From: CBDDIP01 sp965229005 | GTDB lineage: Bacteria; Actinomycetota; Acidimicrobiia; Acidimicrobiales; Ilumatobacteraceae | Direction: 5' to 3' | Assembly (NCBI GenBank): GCA_965229005.1 | Contig: CBDDIP010000002.1 | Coordinates: 1,550,001-1,614,000 of the forward strand | DNA: 64,000 nt | Part shown: positions 24,582 through 32,772 of the stretch, piece after piece | Layout: every line of letters begins with the position of its first letter | Position numbering within the stretch: the stretch's first letter is position 1 | Notes under the pieces: generated by a model | The model's input: the letters and a program-made list of their open reading frames with translations, nothing else | Database searches by the model: none | What the model was told of the DNA's origin: nothing | Position numbers and translations under genes: made by a program

Positions 24582-25338
24582 CGGGCCCTCCAGAACCGGT
24601 GGACGTGGCGGACGAGCTGCCCGCCGAACCGAACGTGGCATCGAGCACGTCGACGCCGAGCACGGTGGCCGGCGGCCCGTCGCCGCGCACCGTGCCGTTG
24701 ATCGCGATGCAGCGCGGGAACCGCCGGCGCGCCAGGGCGAGGTCGTGGGTGGCGACGAGCAGCGTGGTGCCGGCTGCGGCGAGCTGCTCGAACATGTCGA
24801 ACAGCTCGAGGGTGGTCGGTTCGTCGACGCCACTGAGGGCCTCGTCGAGCAGCACCACGGAGGCCGCCTGGGCGAGCGCGCGAGCGAGGTAGACGCGCTG
24901 CAGCTGGCCGCCGGACAGCTCGCTCAGCGCGCGCTTGCCGAAGCCCTGCAGGTTGACCCGGTCGAGTGCGTCGGCGGCTGCGGCGCGGTCGTCACGATGC
25001 GGCCGCTCGTACCACCGGTGGAAGCGACGGCGGCCGGCAAGCACGAGCTCCTCGACGGTGATCGGGAAGTGGAGGTCGGCGTCGTTGCGCTGGGCGATGT
25101 AGGCGACGTCCATCCGGTCGGTGTGGTGGTGGCAGTGCACGCCGTTGACCTCGACCGTGCCGGAGTGGTTGACGAGCCCGCAGATCGCCTTGAACATCGT
25201 GCTCTTGCCGGCGCCGTTCGGGCCGATCACGGCGACCAGCTCACCCGGCTGGACAGCGAAGGAGACGTCGTGCAGCGCGACGCCGTCGCCGTATCGCACG
25301 CCGAGGTCGCGCACGTCGAGCAGCGGGACCGCGGTCAT
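24565..25338 (-). CDS. znuC: Zinc/manganese-type ABC transporter ATP-binding protein
   Basis: 257 aa. Walker A IGPNGAGKST, signature LSGGQLQRVYLARALAQ, Walker B VVLLDEALSGVD and switch His ATHDL are all intact. The ATG at 25338 overlaps the stop of the binding-protein gene (ATGA), and the gene overlaps the permease at its 3' end, so all three are translationally coupled. The Ser/Gly/Thr-rich C-terminus is probably disordered. Confidence 0.92.
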   Translation of the reverse strand: MTAVPLLDVRDLGVRYGDGVALHDVSFAVQPGELVAVIGPNGAGKSTMFKAICGLVNHSGTVEVNGVHCHHHTDRMDVAYIAQRNDADLHFPITVEELVLAGRRRFHRWYERPHRDDRAAAADALDRVNLQGFGKRALSELSGGQLQRVYLARALAQAASVVLLDEALSGVDEPTTLELFDMFEQLAAAGTTLLVATHDLALARRRFPRCIAINGTVRGDGPPATVLGVDVLDATFGSAGSSSATSTGSGGPGALAH

Positions 25339-26285
25339 GAGCAGCGCAACCCGAGCTGGAGGGCAGCGAGGTTCTGGCGCATCACCGAAACATAGGTGGC
25401 GCCTGCGTCGATCTGATCGTTCGACATCGACTCGATCGGGTCGAGCGTGGCGGTGGTCGCGCCGATCTCGTTGGCCACGGTGCGGGCGAGGTCCTCGGGC
25501 AGGTTCTCCTCGAAGTAGATCGTCGTCACCCCGTTCGCCTTTGCCGCCGCGGCGACGGACTCGAGGGTCTTCGCCGACGGCTCGACCTCCGGGGTGATCC
25601 CGCCGATCGGGATCTGGCGGAGGTGGTAGCGCTGGGCCAGGTACTCGAACGCGCGATGGCTGGTGATGATCACGTCGGACTCGCAGTGCGCGAGCCCCGC
25701 GGTGAACTCGGCGTCGAGCGTCGTCAGCGAATCGCTGTACCGGACAGCGCCGGCGTCGAAGGTGGCCGCGTCGGCTTCGTCCAGCCGATCGAGCTCGGCG
25801 ACGACCGCGCGCGACATCGTCGCCATGTTGATCGGGTCGAGCCACACGTGTGGATCGACCCCACCGTCGAGCGACTCGCCGTCGACCTCGCCGTCCGTGC
25901 CAGGCAGTTGGTCGGTCACCGGCAGCAGGCTCACGGTGTCGAGCAGGTCGATGCGCTGCACCGAGCCGGGCAGCACCTTCAGCGCCTGCTCGACGCCCGG
26001 CTGGAAGCCACGCCCGAGGTAGAAGACGATGTCGGCGTCCTCGAGCTTGGCGATCTGCTGCGCCGTGGGTTCGTACTCGTGCGCTTCCTGACCGGGTGGC
26101 ACGATGGTGACGACGTGGACGTGGTCGCCGCCGATGTGGTGCACGATGTCGGCCAGCGGGGAGAAGGCGACGGCCACCGTCAGCTTGCCGTCCTTGGCGC
26201 CGCCCGAGCCCGTGTCGCCGCACGCGGTGGTGAGACCTCCGGCGAGGCCGAGGCAGACCAGCGCGGCGGGCAGGTTGCGGATCAC
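25335..26285 (-). CDS. znuA: Zinc-type ABC transporter substrate-binding lipoprotein (ZnuA family)
   Basis: 316 aa from a GTG at 26285, giving a lipoprotein signal with lipobox LTTAC. Metal ligands expected for cluster A-I proteins are visible: His in EAHEYEPT, His in DPHVWLDP and His in ITSHRAFEY, with an acidic residue later (YFEENLP). The usual His-rich loop is replaced by an acidic one (GTDGEVDGESLDGG). First gene of the operon; a 13-bp palindrome lies just upstream of its start, between it and the Fur-type gene. Confidence 0.92.
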   Translation of the reverse strand: MIRNLPAALVCLGLAGGLTTACGDTGSGGAKDGKLTVAVAFSPLADIVHHIGGDHVHVVTIVPPGQEAHEYEPTAQQIAKLEDADIVFYLGRGFQPGVEQALKVLPGSVQRIDLLDTVSLLPVTDQLPGTDGEVDGESLDGGVDPHVWLDPINMATMSRAVVAELDRLDEADAATFDAGAVRYSDSLTTLDAEFTAGLAHCESDVIITSHRAFEYLAQRYHLRQIPIGGITPEVEPSAKTLESVAAAAKANGVTTIYFEENLPEDLARTVANEIGATTATLDPIESMSNDQIDAGATYVSVMRQNLAALQLGLRCS

Positions 26286-26303
26286 GGCAACCACCGTACC
26301 AGA

Positions 26304-26316
26304 AATGAGAAGCATT
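26304..26316. promoter_or_regulatory. Candidate Zur/Fur operator
   Basis: AATGAGAAGCATT (AATG-N5-CATT) lies in the 72-bp gap between divergent znuA and the Fur-type gene, the only AT-rich stretch there. It resembles the AATGATAATCATT core of Fur-family boxes. Binding would repress the importer when zinc is plentiful. Confidence 0.55.
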
Positions 26317-26357
26317 CCCAAAAGGTTCGTGCGGATGGCACGGGTAGCCTCGACAGC

Positions 26358-26843
26358 GTGAGCGTTGCCGTGCGTCGAACTCGCGTCCCGTCCGTGGTCG
26401 CCGATCTGCCCGATGAGGTCGCGGGCGCGGTCAGCAAGGTGCTTGCGCCGCTCGGCCAGCGCCTCACCCGGCACCGCACTGCGGTCCTTGCCGTGCTCGC
26501 CGACTCCGACCGGCCGTTGACCACCGACGAGGTCGTCGAGCGGTCGGGCGTGCCCACCTCCACCGCCTACCGCAACCTGGCTGAGCTGGTCGACCTCGGC
26601 GTCATCGCCCGCGTGGGTGGCGTCGACCGCATCGAGCGCCACGAGCTCAGCGAGCACTACTCCCGCCGTCACCACCACCACCTGGTGTGCGTCGACTGTG
26701 GCGCCGTCGCCGACTTCGACGCCAGCCCGGCGCTCGAACGGCTGATCGCCGACGAGACCAGCGCGATCCTCGACGCCGCCGGCTTCGAGGTCACCCAGCA
26801 CGTCTTCGACGTCCGCGGCCGCTGCGCCGACTGCCGTTCCTGA
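26358..26843 (+). CDS. zur: Fur-family regulator, probably Zur
   Basis: 161 aa from a GTG at 26358. N-terminal winged helix (GQRLTRHRTAVLAVL, TTDEVVERSGVPTSTAYRNLAEL) and a C-terminal metal domain with RRHHHHLVCVDCGAVADFD and CADC, giving the structural Cys4 site and the His-rich sensory site. A 20-residue N-terminal extension precedes the fold. Divergent pairing with the znu-type operon favours zinc sensing over iron. Its own start is close to the palindrome, so autoregulation is likely. Confidence 0.88.
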   Translation: MSVAVRRTRVPSVVADLPDEVAGAVSKVLAPLGQRLTRHRTAVLAVLADSDRPLTTDEVVERSGVPTSTAYRNLAELVDLGVIARVGGVDRIERHELSEHYSRRHHHHLVCVDCGAVADFDASPALERLIADETSAILDAAGFEVTQHVFDVRGRCADCRS

Positions 26844-26857
26844 CGGCAGTCGCGGCG

Positions 26858-27253
26858 ATGTCGACGCGCGAGTCGCAGGAGGTCGAGAACCGGCGGCTGC
26901 TGCGAGCGCGCGATGCGATGGATCGCGACTACCGGCTGCCGCTCGACCTGCCGAAGCTGGCATCCATCGCGCTGGTGTCCGAAGCCCACTTCATCCGCAC
27001 GTTCAAGGCGGCGTTCGGCGAGACACCGCACCGCTACCTCCAGCGACGGCGCGTCGAGCGGGCGATGTACCTGCTGCGCACCAGCGACCGTTCCGTCACC
27101 GACATCTGCATGGAGGTCGGCTTCAGCAGCCTCGGCACCTTCAGCCGGACCTTCACCGAGATCGTCGGGCAGACGCCGTCGCAGTTCCGCACGCTCGGCC
27201 CGCTGCCGAACGTGCCGTCCTGCTTCGTGAAGGCGTGGACCCGGCCGGCCTGA
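26858..27253 (+). CDS. AraC-family regulator, DNA-binding domain only
   Basis: 131 aa, consisting of the double helix-turn-helix (LPKLASIALVSEAHFIRTFKAAFGETPHRYLQRRR, then VTDICMEVGFSSLGTFSRTF) and a short tail. No ligand-binding domain is present. The next gene is a VOC protein on the same strand, a pair seen often in actinobacteria, so it probably controls it. It follows the Zur-like gene by 14 bp. Confidence 0.87.
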   Translation: MSTRESQEVENRRLLRARDAMDRDYRLPLDLPKLASIALVSEAHFIRTFKAAFGETPHRYLQRRRVERAMYLLRTSDRSVTDICMEVGFSSLGTFSRTFTEIVGQTPSQFRTLGPLPNVPSCFVKAWTRPA

Positions 27254-27318
27254 CGGGCTCGCGCATCGAGCAGTTTCGGAGAAGCACCGCGACCGGCTGC
27301 ACCCGTACTGTCGACGAC

Positions 27319-27738
27319 ATGTACAACGCGATCACACGTTCCCAACTGTTCGTCCTCGACCAGGACGAAGCCCTCGACTTCTACGTCAACAAGCTCGGTC
27401 TCGAGGTGGCCACCGACCTCGATCTCGGCTTCATGCGCTGGCTCACGGTGCGTGTGCCCGGCGACTCCGGCCGCGAGATCCTGCTCGAGAAGCCGGGCCC
27501 GCCGTCGATGGACGAAGCAACTGCGGCACAGGTGCGCGAACTGGTGACCAAGGGCGCGATGGGCGGGTGGCTGTGCATCACCACCGACGACGCGCATGCG
27601 ACGCACGCGACGCTGCAGGGCCGGGGCGTGGAGATCACCGATGAGCCGTCGCCGAAGCCGTACGGCATCGACTTCGGTGTCCGCGACCCCTTCGGCAACG
27701 CCATCCGCATCGGCCAGATGTTCGACCAGACTGGCTGA
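27319..27738 (+). CDS. VOC (glyoxalase/dioxygenase-fold) protein
   Basis: 139 aa from the ATG at 27319. The single VOC module shows SQLFVLDQDEALDFYVNKLGLEV at the start and GIDFGVRDPFGNAIRIGQ at the end, where FGVRDPFGN marks the second metal-side strand. Members are glyoxalases, dioxygenases or antibiotic-binding proteins; the reaction is unknown. Probably regulated by the AraC-type gene upstream and followed directly by an acetyltransferase. Confidence 0.87.
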   Translation: MYNAITRSQLFVLDQDEALDFYVNKLGLEVATDLDLGFMRWLTVRVPGDSGREILLEKPGPPSMDEATAAQVRELVTKGAMGGWLCITTDDAHATHATLQGRGVEITDEPSPKPYGIDFGVRDPFGNAIRIGQMFDQTG

Positions 27739-28149
27739 ATGGCCGATGTGCGGTACCAGTGGCGTGGCGCGTTCACCAACCTCGAGGTGAACGCGCTGCA
27801 CGCCGAGGCGTTCAGCACGCGGGTGTTCGACGAGTCGGAGTGGGACTGGGTGACGCAGACCGCGAGGCACAGCCTCGGCTGGGTGACCGCCCGCCGAGAC
27901 GGAGAGCTCGTCGGGTTCGTCAACGTGCTCTGGGACGGCCTCGTGCACGCCTGGATCCAGGACGTGATGGTGAGCGCGTCCGCACGACGGCAGGGCATCG
28001 GCGTCGGCGTCGTCACCACCGCTCGCGACGGTGCGAAGGCGGCGGGCTGCGAGTACCTCCACGTCGACTTCGACGACGAGCTGCGCGAGTTCTACTTCGA
28101 CGCCTGCGGCTTCACGCCCACCAACGCCGGCCTCATCGAGTTGAGCTGA
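27739..28149 (+). CDS. GNAT acetyltransferase
   Basis: 136 aa. The ATG follows the VOC stop codon with no gap. The acetyl-CoA loop is read in VMVSASARRQGIGVGVV, followed by YLHVDFDDELREFYFDACGF, a normal GNAT C-terminal half. The substrate is unknown. Co-transcription with the VOC gene suggests a shared detoxification or resistance role, which is inference. Confidence 0.85.
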   Translation: MADVRYQWRGAFTNLEVNALHAEAFSTRVFDESEWDWVTQTARHSLGWVTARRDGELVGFVNVLWDGLVHAWIQDVMVSASARRQGIGVGVVTTARDGAKAAGCEYLHVDFDDELREFYFDACGFTPTNAGLIELS

Positions 28150-28195
28150 GCCGGATGCGTCGGTGAGCATCGACCACCGCAGCGGTGGTCAACGC

Positions 28196-28807
28196 TCACG
28201 GATCGATGTCGAACGCGGTGAGGCTGCCGTTGGTCTCGAAGTCGGCATTCCACGCGACGTCGGCGGTGAGGGTGACGACGGTGCCGTCGGGCAGGGTGAT
28301 GGTCGCCGTCGGAGCGGACGAGTAGCCGCGGCCCGGGTCGTCGATCGTGATCGACGTGACCTTGCCGTCGACGATCGTGGCCGTGGCCGTCGCATCGCGG
28401 TGGTCCCAGGACTCACCCGCGCTCGCCAGGTAGCGGTAGTGGTTCGACGCCGCGTCGAGTGCTTCGTTCGTGACGCCGTACGGGCCGAGCACGTCGAGCA
28501 GGGCGGCCTTGTTGGCGTGCACCTGGGCCGTCTCCGGCTCGGCGCCCTTCGCCGGCGTGACGCCGCTGAACGCGGTGCGGAACACCTCCGGCTCGACGTC
28601 GAGCAGCGCGGCGACGAGGACGACCGGGCGTCCGTTGTCGACGTCGACCGTCTCGTGACCACCGGTGATCGTGACCGACACGGTCGAGATCGTCGATCCG
28701 ACCGAAGTGCTCGAAGCGCTCGATGCCGGCGACGATGCGCTGCACGCGCCGAGGGCGAGAGCGGCGAAGGCGGCAGCGGGGATGGTGGACGTCAGCGAGG
28801 TGCGCAT
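28196..28807 (-). CDS. Hypothetical lipoprotein
   Basis: 203 aa. Signal peptide and lipobox LALGAC, then a Ser-rich linker. The body has an early VTITGGHETVDVDNGRPVVL strand set and a C-terminal beta-rich repeat (ATATIVDGKVTSITIDDPG, then TATITLPDGTVV), like small Ig-like or YSIRK-type sheets. No known family. It should sit on the outer face of the membrane. Monocistronic, with tandem palindromes upstream. Confidence 0.75.
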   Translation of the reverse strand: MRTSLTSTIPAAAFAALALGACSASSPASSASSTSVGSTISTVSVTITGGHETVDVDNGRPVVLVAALLDVEPEVFRTAFSGVTPAKGAEPETAQVHANKAALLDVLGPYGVTNEALDAASNHYRYLASAGESWDHRDATATATIVDGKVTSITIDDPGRGYSSAPTATITLPDGTVVTLTADVAWNADFETNGSLTAFDIDP

Positions 28808-28862
28808 GTGGTCATCGTCCGCCTCGTGGGTGAGGTCTCGGTTGCCGCACCGTGAGAGTCAT

Positions 28863-28952
28863 CCGTGAGTTCGGGAGCCACGGGTGGCCGCGAACCTCAC
28901 GGACAGGGTTGGTCCGTGAGATCGGGAGCCACGGGTGGCACCGAGACTCACG
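28863..28952. repeat. Two tandem 38-40-bp palindromes
   Basis: Two copies 51 bp apart, each of the form GTGAG-n-TCGGGAGCCAC-GG-GTGGC-nn-CGA-nn-CTCAC, so each is a hairpin with GCCAC/GTGGC at the centre. They occupy the 173-bp gap between the divergent hypothetical lipoprotein and the DUF4202 3' end. Their function is unknown; they could terminate the DUF4202 transcript. Confidence 0.65.
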
Positions 28953-28979
28953 AACGGATGCGAGCGTTCGGCGAGACCG

Positions 28980-29582
28980 TCAGGCGAGAGCGTCGGCCAG
29001 CAGGGACTGCTCGTCGGCGGTGAGGGGGATCTCGGCGACGAGGGCGATCGCAGCCGGGCTCATCTTGCGGGCGGTCTTGCGGATGACCTCCAGCATGTGG
29101 TCGCGATCGAGCCGTGCCGCGGTGGACGCCAGTTGCGTCTCGAGGAACACGAGGCACGCAGCATCCTCGACGAGCTGCGTCTCGACGTCGGTGCCGAGCC
29201 CTTCACGGCGCAGCAACGCCTGCACTCGTTCGATCACGGCGGGGCCGTACCCGGCGTCGATCAACAGCTGCTCGACGTCGCGTGCGTGGCGCGCCTTCTG
29301 GTCGCGTCGCCAACGGAGGTAGCCGGCGCGACCCTCGGGGTAGGTCGCGCGAGCGAGCTCCCAGCGGCGAAGATGATGTGCGCGGGCGGCGATGACGACG
29401 GCGTCACCGGCCGCAGGTTCGAGGCGTCGCACCCACTCCGAGGCGAGCTGCCCGTGCACTTCGGCGAGCGCATGATCCGCGCCGCGAACGGTGATGCGGT
29501 TCGGGTCGTCGGCGTTGGCGCGATCGATGGCCTCGATCGCCGAGTTGAGCGATCCGTCGAGCGAACCGCTCAGACCGCACAC
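28980..29582 (-). CDS. DUF4202 domain protein
   Basis: 200 aa if started at the GTG at 29582, which overlaps the reductase stop by 13 bases; a later start is possible. DUF4202 landmarks: AIDRANADDPN, AARAHHLRRWELARATYPEGRAGYLRW split over the middle, and EDAACLVFLETQ, with KMSPAA near the end. The His/Arg pattern suggests an HD-like helical enzyme. DUF4202 genes often adjoin assimilatory sulfite or nitrite reductase genes, as here. The reaction is unknown. Confidence 0.85.
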   Translation of the reverse strand: MCGLSGSLDGSLNSAIEAIDRANADDPNRITVRGADHALAEVHGQLASEWVRRLEPAAGDAVVIAARAHHLRRWELARATYPEGRAGYLRWRRDQKARHARDVEQLLIDAGYGPAVIERVQALLRREGLGTDVETQLVEDAACLVFLETQLASTAARLDRDHMLEVIRKTARKMSPAAIALVAEIPLTADEQSLLADALA

Positions 29583-31360
29583 TCCGAGTCGCCGACCTCG
29601 GCGGTGAACGGGCCGGTCTCGTCGTAGTCGACGAAGAACTCCGGGCCATCGGCGGGCAGCGGGAACTCGTCGAGGTCGCGCAGTCCGGCGGCGATGGCGG
29701 TGGCGCCGCCGACGCGATCCATCCACGTGCGGAACGCTTCACCGGCAGTGCGCTCGTCGTTGAAGCGACGCACGACGCGAGCGGCTGCCTGCGGCGCGGC
29801 CTTGGCCGGCAGGCGCAGCGCCTTGTCGCCGAAGTGGATCTGCTCCTGGCCGACGTACCCGCCGAGCAGCATCTGGTAACCCGGGGCCGACTGGCCGTGG
29901 GCGCGTCGCTCGGCGCCGAAGAAGCCGATGTCCGAGGTGTGGTGCTGGCCGCAGCTGTTGGTGCAGCCGGAGATGTTGATGCGCACGCCGCCGACCTCGG
30001 CCAGGCCTTCCTCCTCCAGCGCTTCGCCGATGGCCTTGGCCAACCCGCGGGACTGGGTGACGGCGATGTTGCACGTGTCGGCGCCCGGGCAGGCGACCAC
30101 GTCGCGGGCCAGCTCGGCACCGGGACGGGCCATGCCGATGGCGTCGAGGCGGGCGTACAGCGTCGGCAGCTGGCCCTCCGTGAGGCCGCGGAACACGACG
30201 TTCTGGCGGTTGCTCAGCCGGACGTCGGCGCCGAGCTCGCGCTGGATGGATGCCAGCGATCGGAACTGCGAGGCGGTGATGTCGCCCAACGCGGCGTAGG
30301 CCACCGCGGACACGGTGCCGTTGGCGGTGCCACGCACGACGCCCGTTGCGACCCAGCGCTCGTACGGGTCGCGAGGTGTCAGCGCAACGCTCACGCCCTG
30401 ACCGACCGGAGTTGCCTCGACGGTGGAGGAGCGGCCGGCCGGAGCGTCGCCGAACTTGGCGACGACCTCGGGGATGCCGCCCGGCCACGACGAGGATGCC
30501 GGCAGCGTGTGGCGCACCTTGAGCACCCGGCGACGGACCTCGTCGATGCCGAGCGCGTCGACCACCCACTTCATGCGAGCGCGCAGCTTGTTGTCGCGGT
30601 TGCCGGTCTGGTCGAACACCCGCAGCAGCGCCTCGATGGTCGGCAGCAGGTCCTCGCGGGAGGTGAAGTCCTCGAGCGCCAGCGCCGGGTGCGGCGTGGC
30701 GCCGAGACCACCGGCGATGTAGACGCGGAAGCCGGCCTCCTCGGTGCCGTCCTCGAGCGTCCGAGTCGTCGCGATGGCGCCGATGTCGTTGAACATCGCC
30801 TGGCCGCAGTCGGTGGAGCAACCGGAGAAGTTGATCTTGAACTTGCGCGGCAGCCGCTGACCGAGCGGGTTGCGCACGAAGTGGCGGAACGCGGCCTCCG
30901 CCCACTGCGTCACGTCGAGGTGCTCGTGCGGGCACGCACCGGCAAGGTGGCAGGCCATCACGTTGCGCACGGTGTCGCCGCACGCCTCACGAGTGGTGAG
31001 GCCGACGTTGGCCAACGCGCGCATCACCTCGGGCACGCGGGTGAGCTCGACGTAGTGGACCTGCACGTTCTGGCGCGTGGTGATGTGGCCCCAGCCGCGC
31101 GAGAAGGACTCAGAGATGTAGGCCATCGTGTCGAGCTGCTCGGGCGTGATCGTTCCGGCGGGCAGCTTGATGCGCACCATCTGGTTCGTGCCGCCCTGGC
31201 GCTGTCCGTAGATGCCGTTGTTGAGGCGCATGACACGGAAGACGTCCTCGCCGATCTCGCCGGCGAGGTACTGGGCGATGGCCCGTTCGAAGCGTTCGAT
31301 GTCGCGCTGCTGCTCGGCATCGAGGTCCCGGGGTGCTGGCACGATGGGTGTGATCGTCAC
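29570..31360 (-). CDS. Ferredoxin-type nitrite/sulfite reductase (siroheme)
   Basis: 596 aa from a GTG at 31360, placed there because AAAGGGAGGGG sits just upstream and inside the longer frame. Two repeated reductase halves. The C-terminal half has the siroheme-4Fe4S ligands CPGADTC and ISGCTNSCGQ. The N-terminal half, where many relatives have lost ligands, also shows CHLAGAC and FSGCSTDCGQ. It reduces sulfite to sulfide, or nitrite to ammonia, with ferredoxin as donor; no other cys or nir gene is near to decide. DUF4202 follows with overlap. Confidence 0.9.
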   Translation of the reverse strand: MTITPIVPAPRDLDAEQQRDIERFERAIAQYLAGEIGEDVFRVMRLNNGIYGQRQGGTNQMVRIKLPAGTITPEQLDTMAYISESFSRGWGHITTRQNVQVHYVELTRVPEVMRALANVGLTTREACGDTVRNVMACHLAGACPHEHLDVTQWAEAAFRHFVRNPLGQRLPRKFKINFSGCSTDCGQAMFNDIGAIATTRTLEDGTEEAGFRVYIAGGLGATPHPALALEDFTSREDLLPTIEALLRVFDQTGNRDNKLRARMKWVVDALGIDEVRRRVLKVRHTLPASSSWPGGIPEVVAKFGDAPAGRSSTVEATPVGQGVSVALTPRDPYERWVATGVVRGTANGTVSAVAYAALGDITASQFRSLASIQRELGADVRLSNRQNVVFRGLTEGQLPTLYARLDAIGMARPGAELARDVVACPGADTCNIAVTQSRGLAKAIGEALEEEGLAEVGGVRINISGCTNSCGQHHTSDIGFFGAERRAHGQSAPGYQMLLGGYVGQEQIHFGDKALRLPAKAAPQAAARVVRRFNDERTAGEAFRTWMDRVGGATAIAAGLRDLDEFPLPADGPEFFVDYDETGPFTAEVGDSECAV

Positions 31361-31400
31361 GGCCCCTCCCTTTCGGCTCACTGCGGCTGTCCACGTGCGA

Positions 31401-31429
31401 CGCTTCGGCCCAAAAGCAGATCGCTTCGG
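31401..31429. promoter_or_regulatory. Direct repeat in the reductase promoter region
   Basis: CGCTTCGG occurs at 31401-31408 and again at 31422-31429, 21 bp (two helical turns) apart, upstream of the reductase start. It may bind an activator or repressor of sulfur or nitrogen assimilation. No matching regulator gene is visible. Confidence 0.3.
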
Positions 31430-31494
31430 TCAACAATAGGCGCGCAGACCCGGACTGCCAACGTCGATTCCGCCGATCGCGGTCCTCTGGCAGC

Positions 31495-32064
31495 TCAGCT
31501 CGTCGTGGCGACGGTGGCGGCGAGGGCCCGACGGCGCCGCCACATCGCCGGAAGTCGCCACAGCCGCCCGACCAAGATCGTCGCGATCACCCACAGGACG
31601 TAGGCCAGCGGTGTCCACGCACCACCGACCGAGTCGCCGATGCCGTTCGTGAGCGTGAACGTCACCCGGTCCTGCAGGTAGGGCACGCCGTGCCAGGAGA
31701 ACGTGCCGGTCGCGTCGGGGTTGGCAGCTCGGATGCCCGCGCCGAATGCGTTCGCTGCTTCGCTGAGCATCGAGGTGAACAGCAGCTGCGCGGTGAGGAA
31801 GAACACCGCGGCAGCGATCAACGACGCCCGCGGCCCGTCGCCGAACTCGGCGGTGAGGTACTCGTCGGCCAACCGTCGCTGGTCGCCGAGGTTGGCGAGC
31901 GCGGTCCGCGTGCCGACGTCGCTGGCCGCAGCGAGCAGGTTGGCGCGCACGTCGCGGCGGTGAGCGATCCGCACCCGGCGGGGCAGGTCGTAGAGGCGTT
32001 GGTCGAGCGTCCAGACGGCACGCTCGATGCGCAGCCGATCGACAAGCGAGACGTGGTTCGTCAT
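31495..32064 (-). CDS. Membrane protein of a PadR-paired type (HAAS-like)
   Basis: 189 aa. The N-terminal 85 residues are a soluble helical region of the HAAS/permease-prefix kind (LPRRVRIAHRRDVRANLLAAASD). Two or three membrane helices follow (LIAAAVFFLTAQLLFTS, PLAYVLWVIATILVGRLW), with a loop outside. Such genes follow PadR repressors and are thought to respond to membrane stress. It starts 12 bp after the PadR stop. Confidence 0.7.
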   Translation of the reverse strand: MTNHVSLVDRLRIERAVWTLDQRLYDLPRRVRIAHRRDVRANLLAAASDVGTRTALANLGDQRRLADEYLTAEFGDGPRASLIAAAVFFLTAQLLFTSMLSEAANAFGAGIRAANPDATGTFSWHGVPYLQDRVTFTLTNGIGDSVGGAWTPLAYVLWVIATILVGRLWRLPAMWRRRRALAATVATTS

Positions 32065-32076
32065 CTCATGCTCCGT

Positions 32077-32433
32077 TCATGTTCGGTCGGTCTCGGAATG
32101 GGGGCCGGCCGGGCGACCGAGCACGGCGCCGACGGTGTCGACGAAGCTCGACCAGCCCGCCGTGCCGGTGGCGAGCGCGTCGAGCCCGGCGGCCGTCGGC
32201 TTGTAGTACTTGCGTGCCGGGCCGGCGTCGCTCGGCACCAGCCTGGCGCGCACCCGCCCTTCGCGCTCGAGGCGGGACAGCGCGGGGTAGACGGTGCCCT
32301 CCAGGACGTCGATCAGGCCCAGCGCGTGCAGGCGCTGGACCACTTCGTAGCCGTACGACTCCCGCTCGGCCAGCAGCTGCAGCAGCAACAGCGTCAACAC
32401 GCCCTTGAGGAGTTGGGGGTCGTGCCCGGGCAT
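32077..32433 (-). CDS. PadR-family transcriptional regulator
   Basis: 118 aa, the standard PadR size. KGVLTLLLLQLLAERESYGYEVVQRL (split here for the helix-turn-helix start), VLEGTVYPALSRLEREG (recognition helix) and KYYKPTAAG are the family marks, and a short C-terminal helix serves dimerisation. It probably represses itself and the membrane-protein gene after it through the operator at 32451-32473. Confidence 0.9.
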   Translation of the reverse strand: MPGHDPQLLKGVLTLLLLQLLAERESYGYEVVQRLHALGLIDVLEGTVYPALSRLEREGRVRARLVPSDAGPARKYYKPTAAGLDALATGTAGWSSFVDTVGAVLGRPAGPHSETDRT

Positions 32434-32450
32434 GGAACCAAGTTATGTCT

Positions 32451-32473
32451 ACTACTTGATGATGTCAAGTAGT
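32451..32473. promoter_or_regulatory. PadR operator candidate
   Basis: A perfect inverted repeat ACTACTTGA-N5-TCAAGTAGT spans 23 bp just upstream of the PadR start, in an AT-rich pocket that should contain the promoter. The two half-sites are one helical turn and a half apart, suiting a dimeric repressor. Confidence 0.65.
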
Positions 32474-32526
32474 CACGCCGACACGATGGTCCGACCGGCG
32501 GCGCAGATGGGTGCAGACTGCCGCAC

Positions 32527-32766
32527 ATGGGGTTCGAGGTGCACGTCGTCGTGATGATGAAGAAGCCGCCGTCGGAGGCGGTGATGACCGAGCTGGATCA
32601 CCAGTTCGGCGCTGCCACGCACGAGCACGGGTCGACGTCGGTGCTCGTCACCGAGCACGTCTCGGTGTCCGACGAAGCAGACGCGATCGCGTTCGTGCGC
32701 GGCCTGGTGCTGGCCGCGGTGCCCGACGGATCGAAGATCACCGAGATCAGCGCGATCCCGGGCTGA
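32527..32766 (+). CDS. Small hypothetical protein
   Basis: 79 aa from an ATG. Short alpha/beta protein with an alternating pattern (VHVVVMMKKPPSEA, AAVPDGSKITEISAIPG) that could be a single ferredoxin-like or ACT-like unit. No signal peptide. No family recognised. It stands between the PadR promoter and a convergent small gene. Confidence 0.55.
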   Translation: MGFEVHVVVMMKKPPSEAVMTELDHQFGAATHEHGSTSVLVTEHVSVSDEADAIAFVRGLVLAAVPDGSKITEISAIPG

Positions 32767-32772
32767 GCACGC

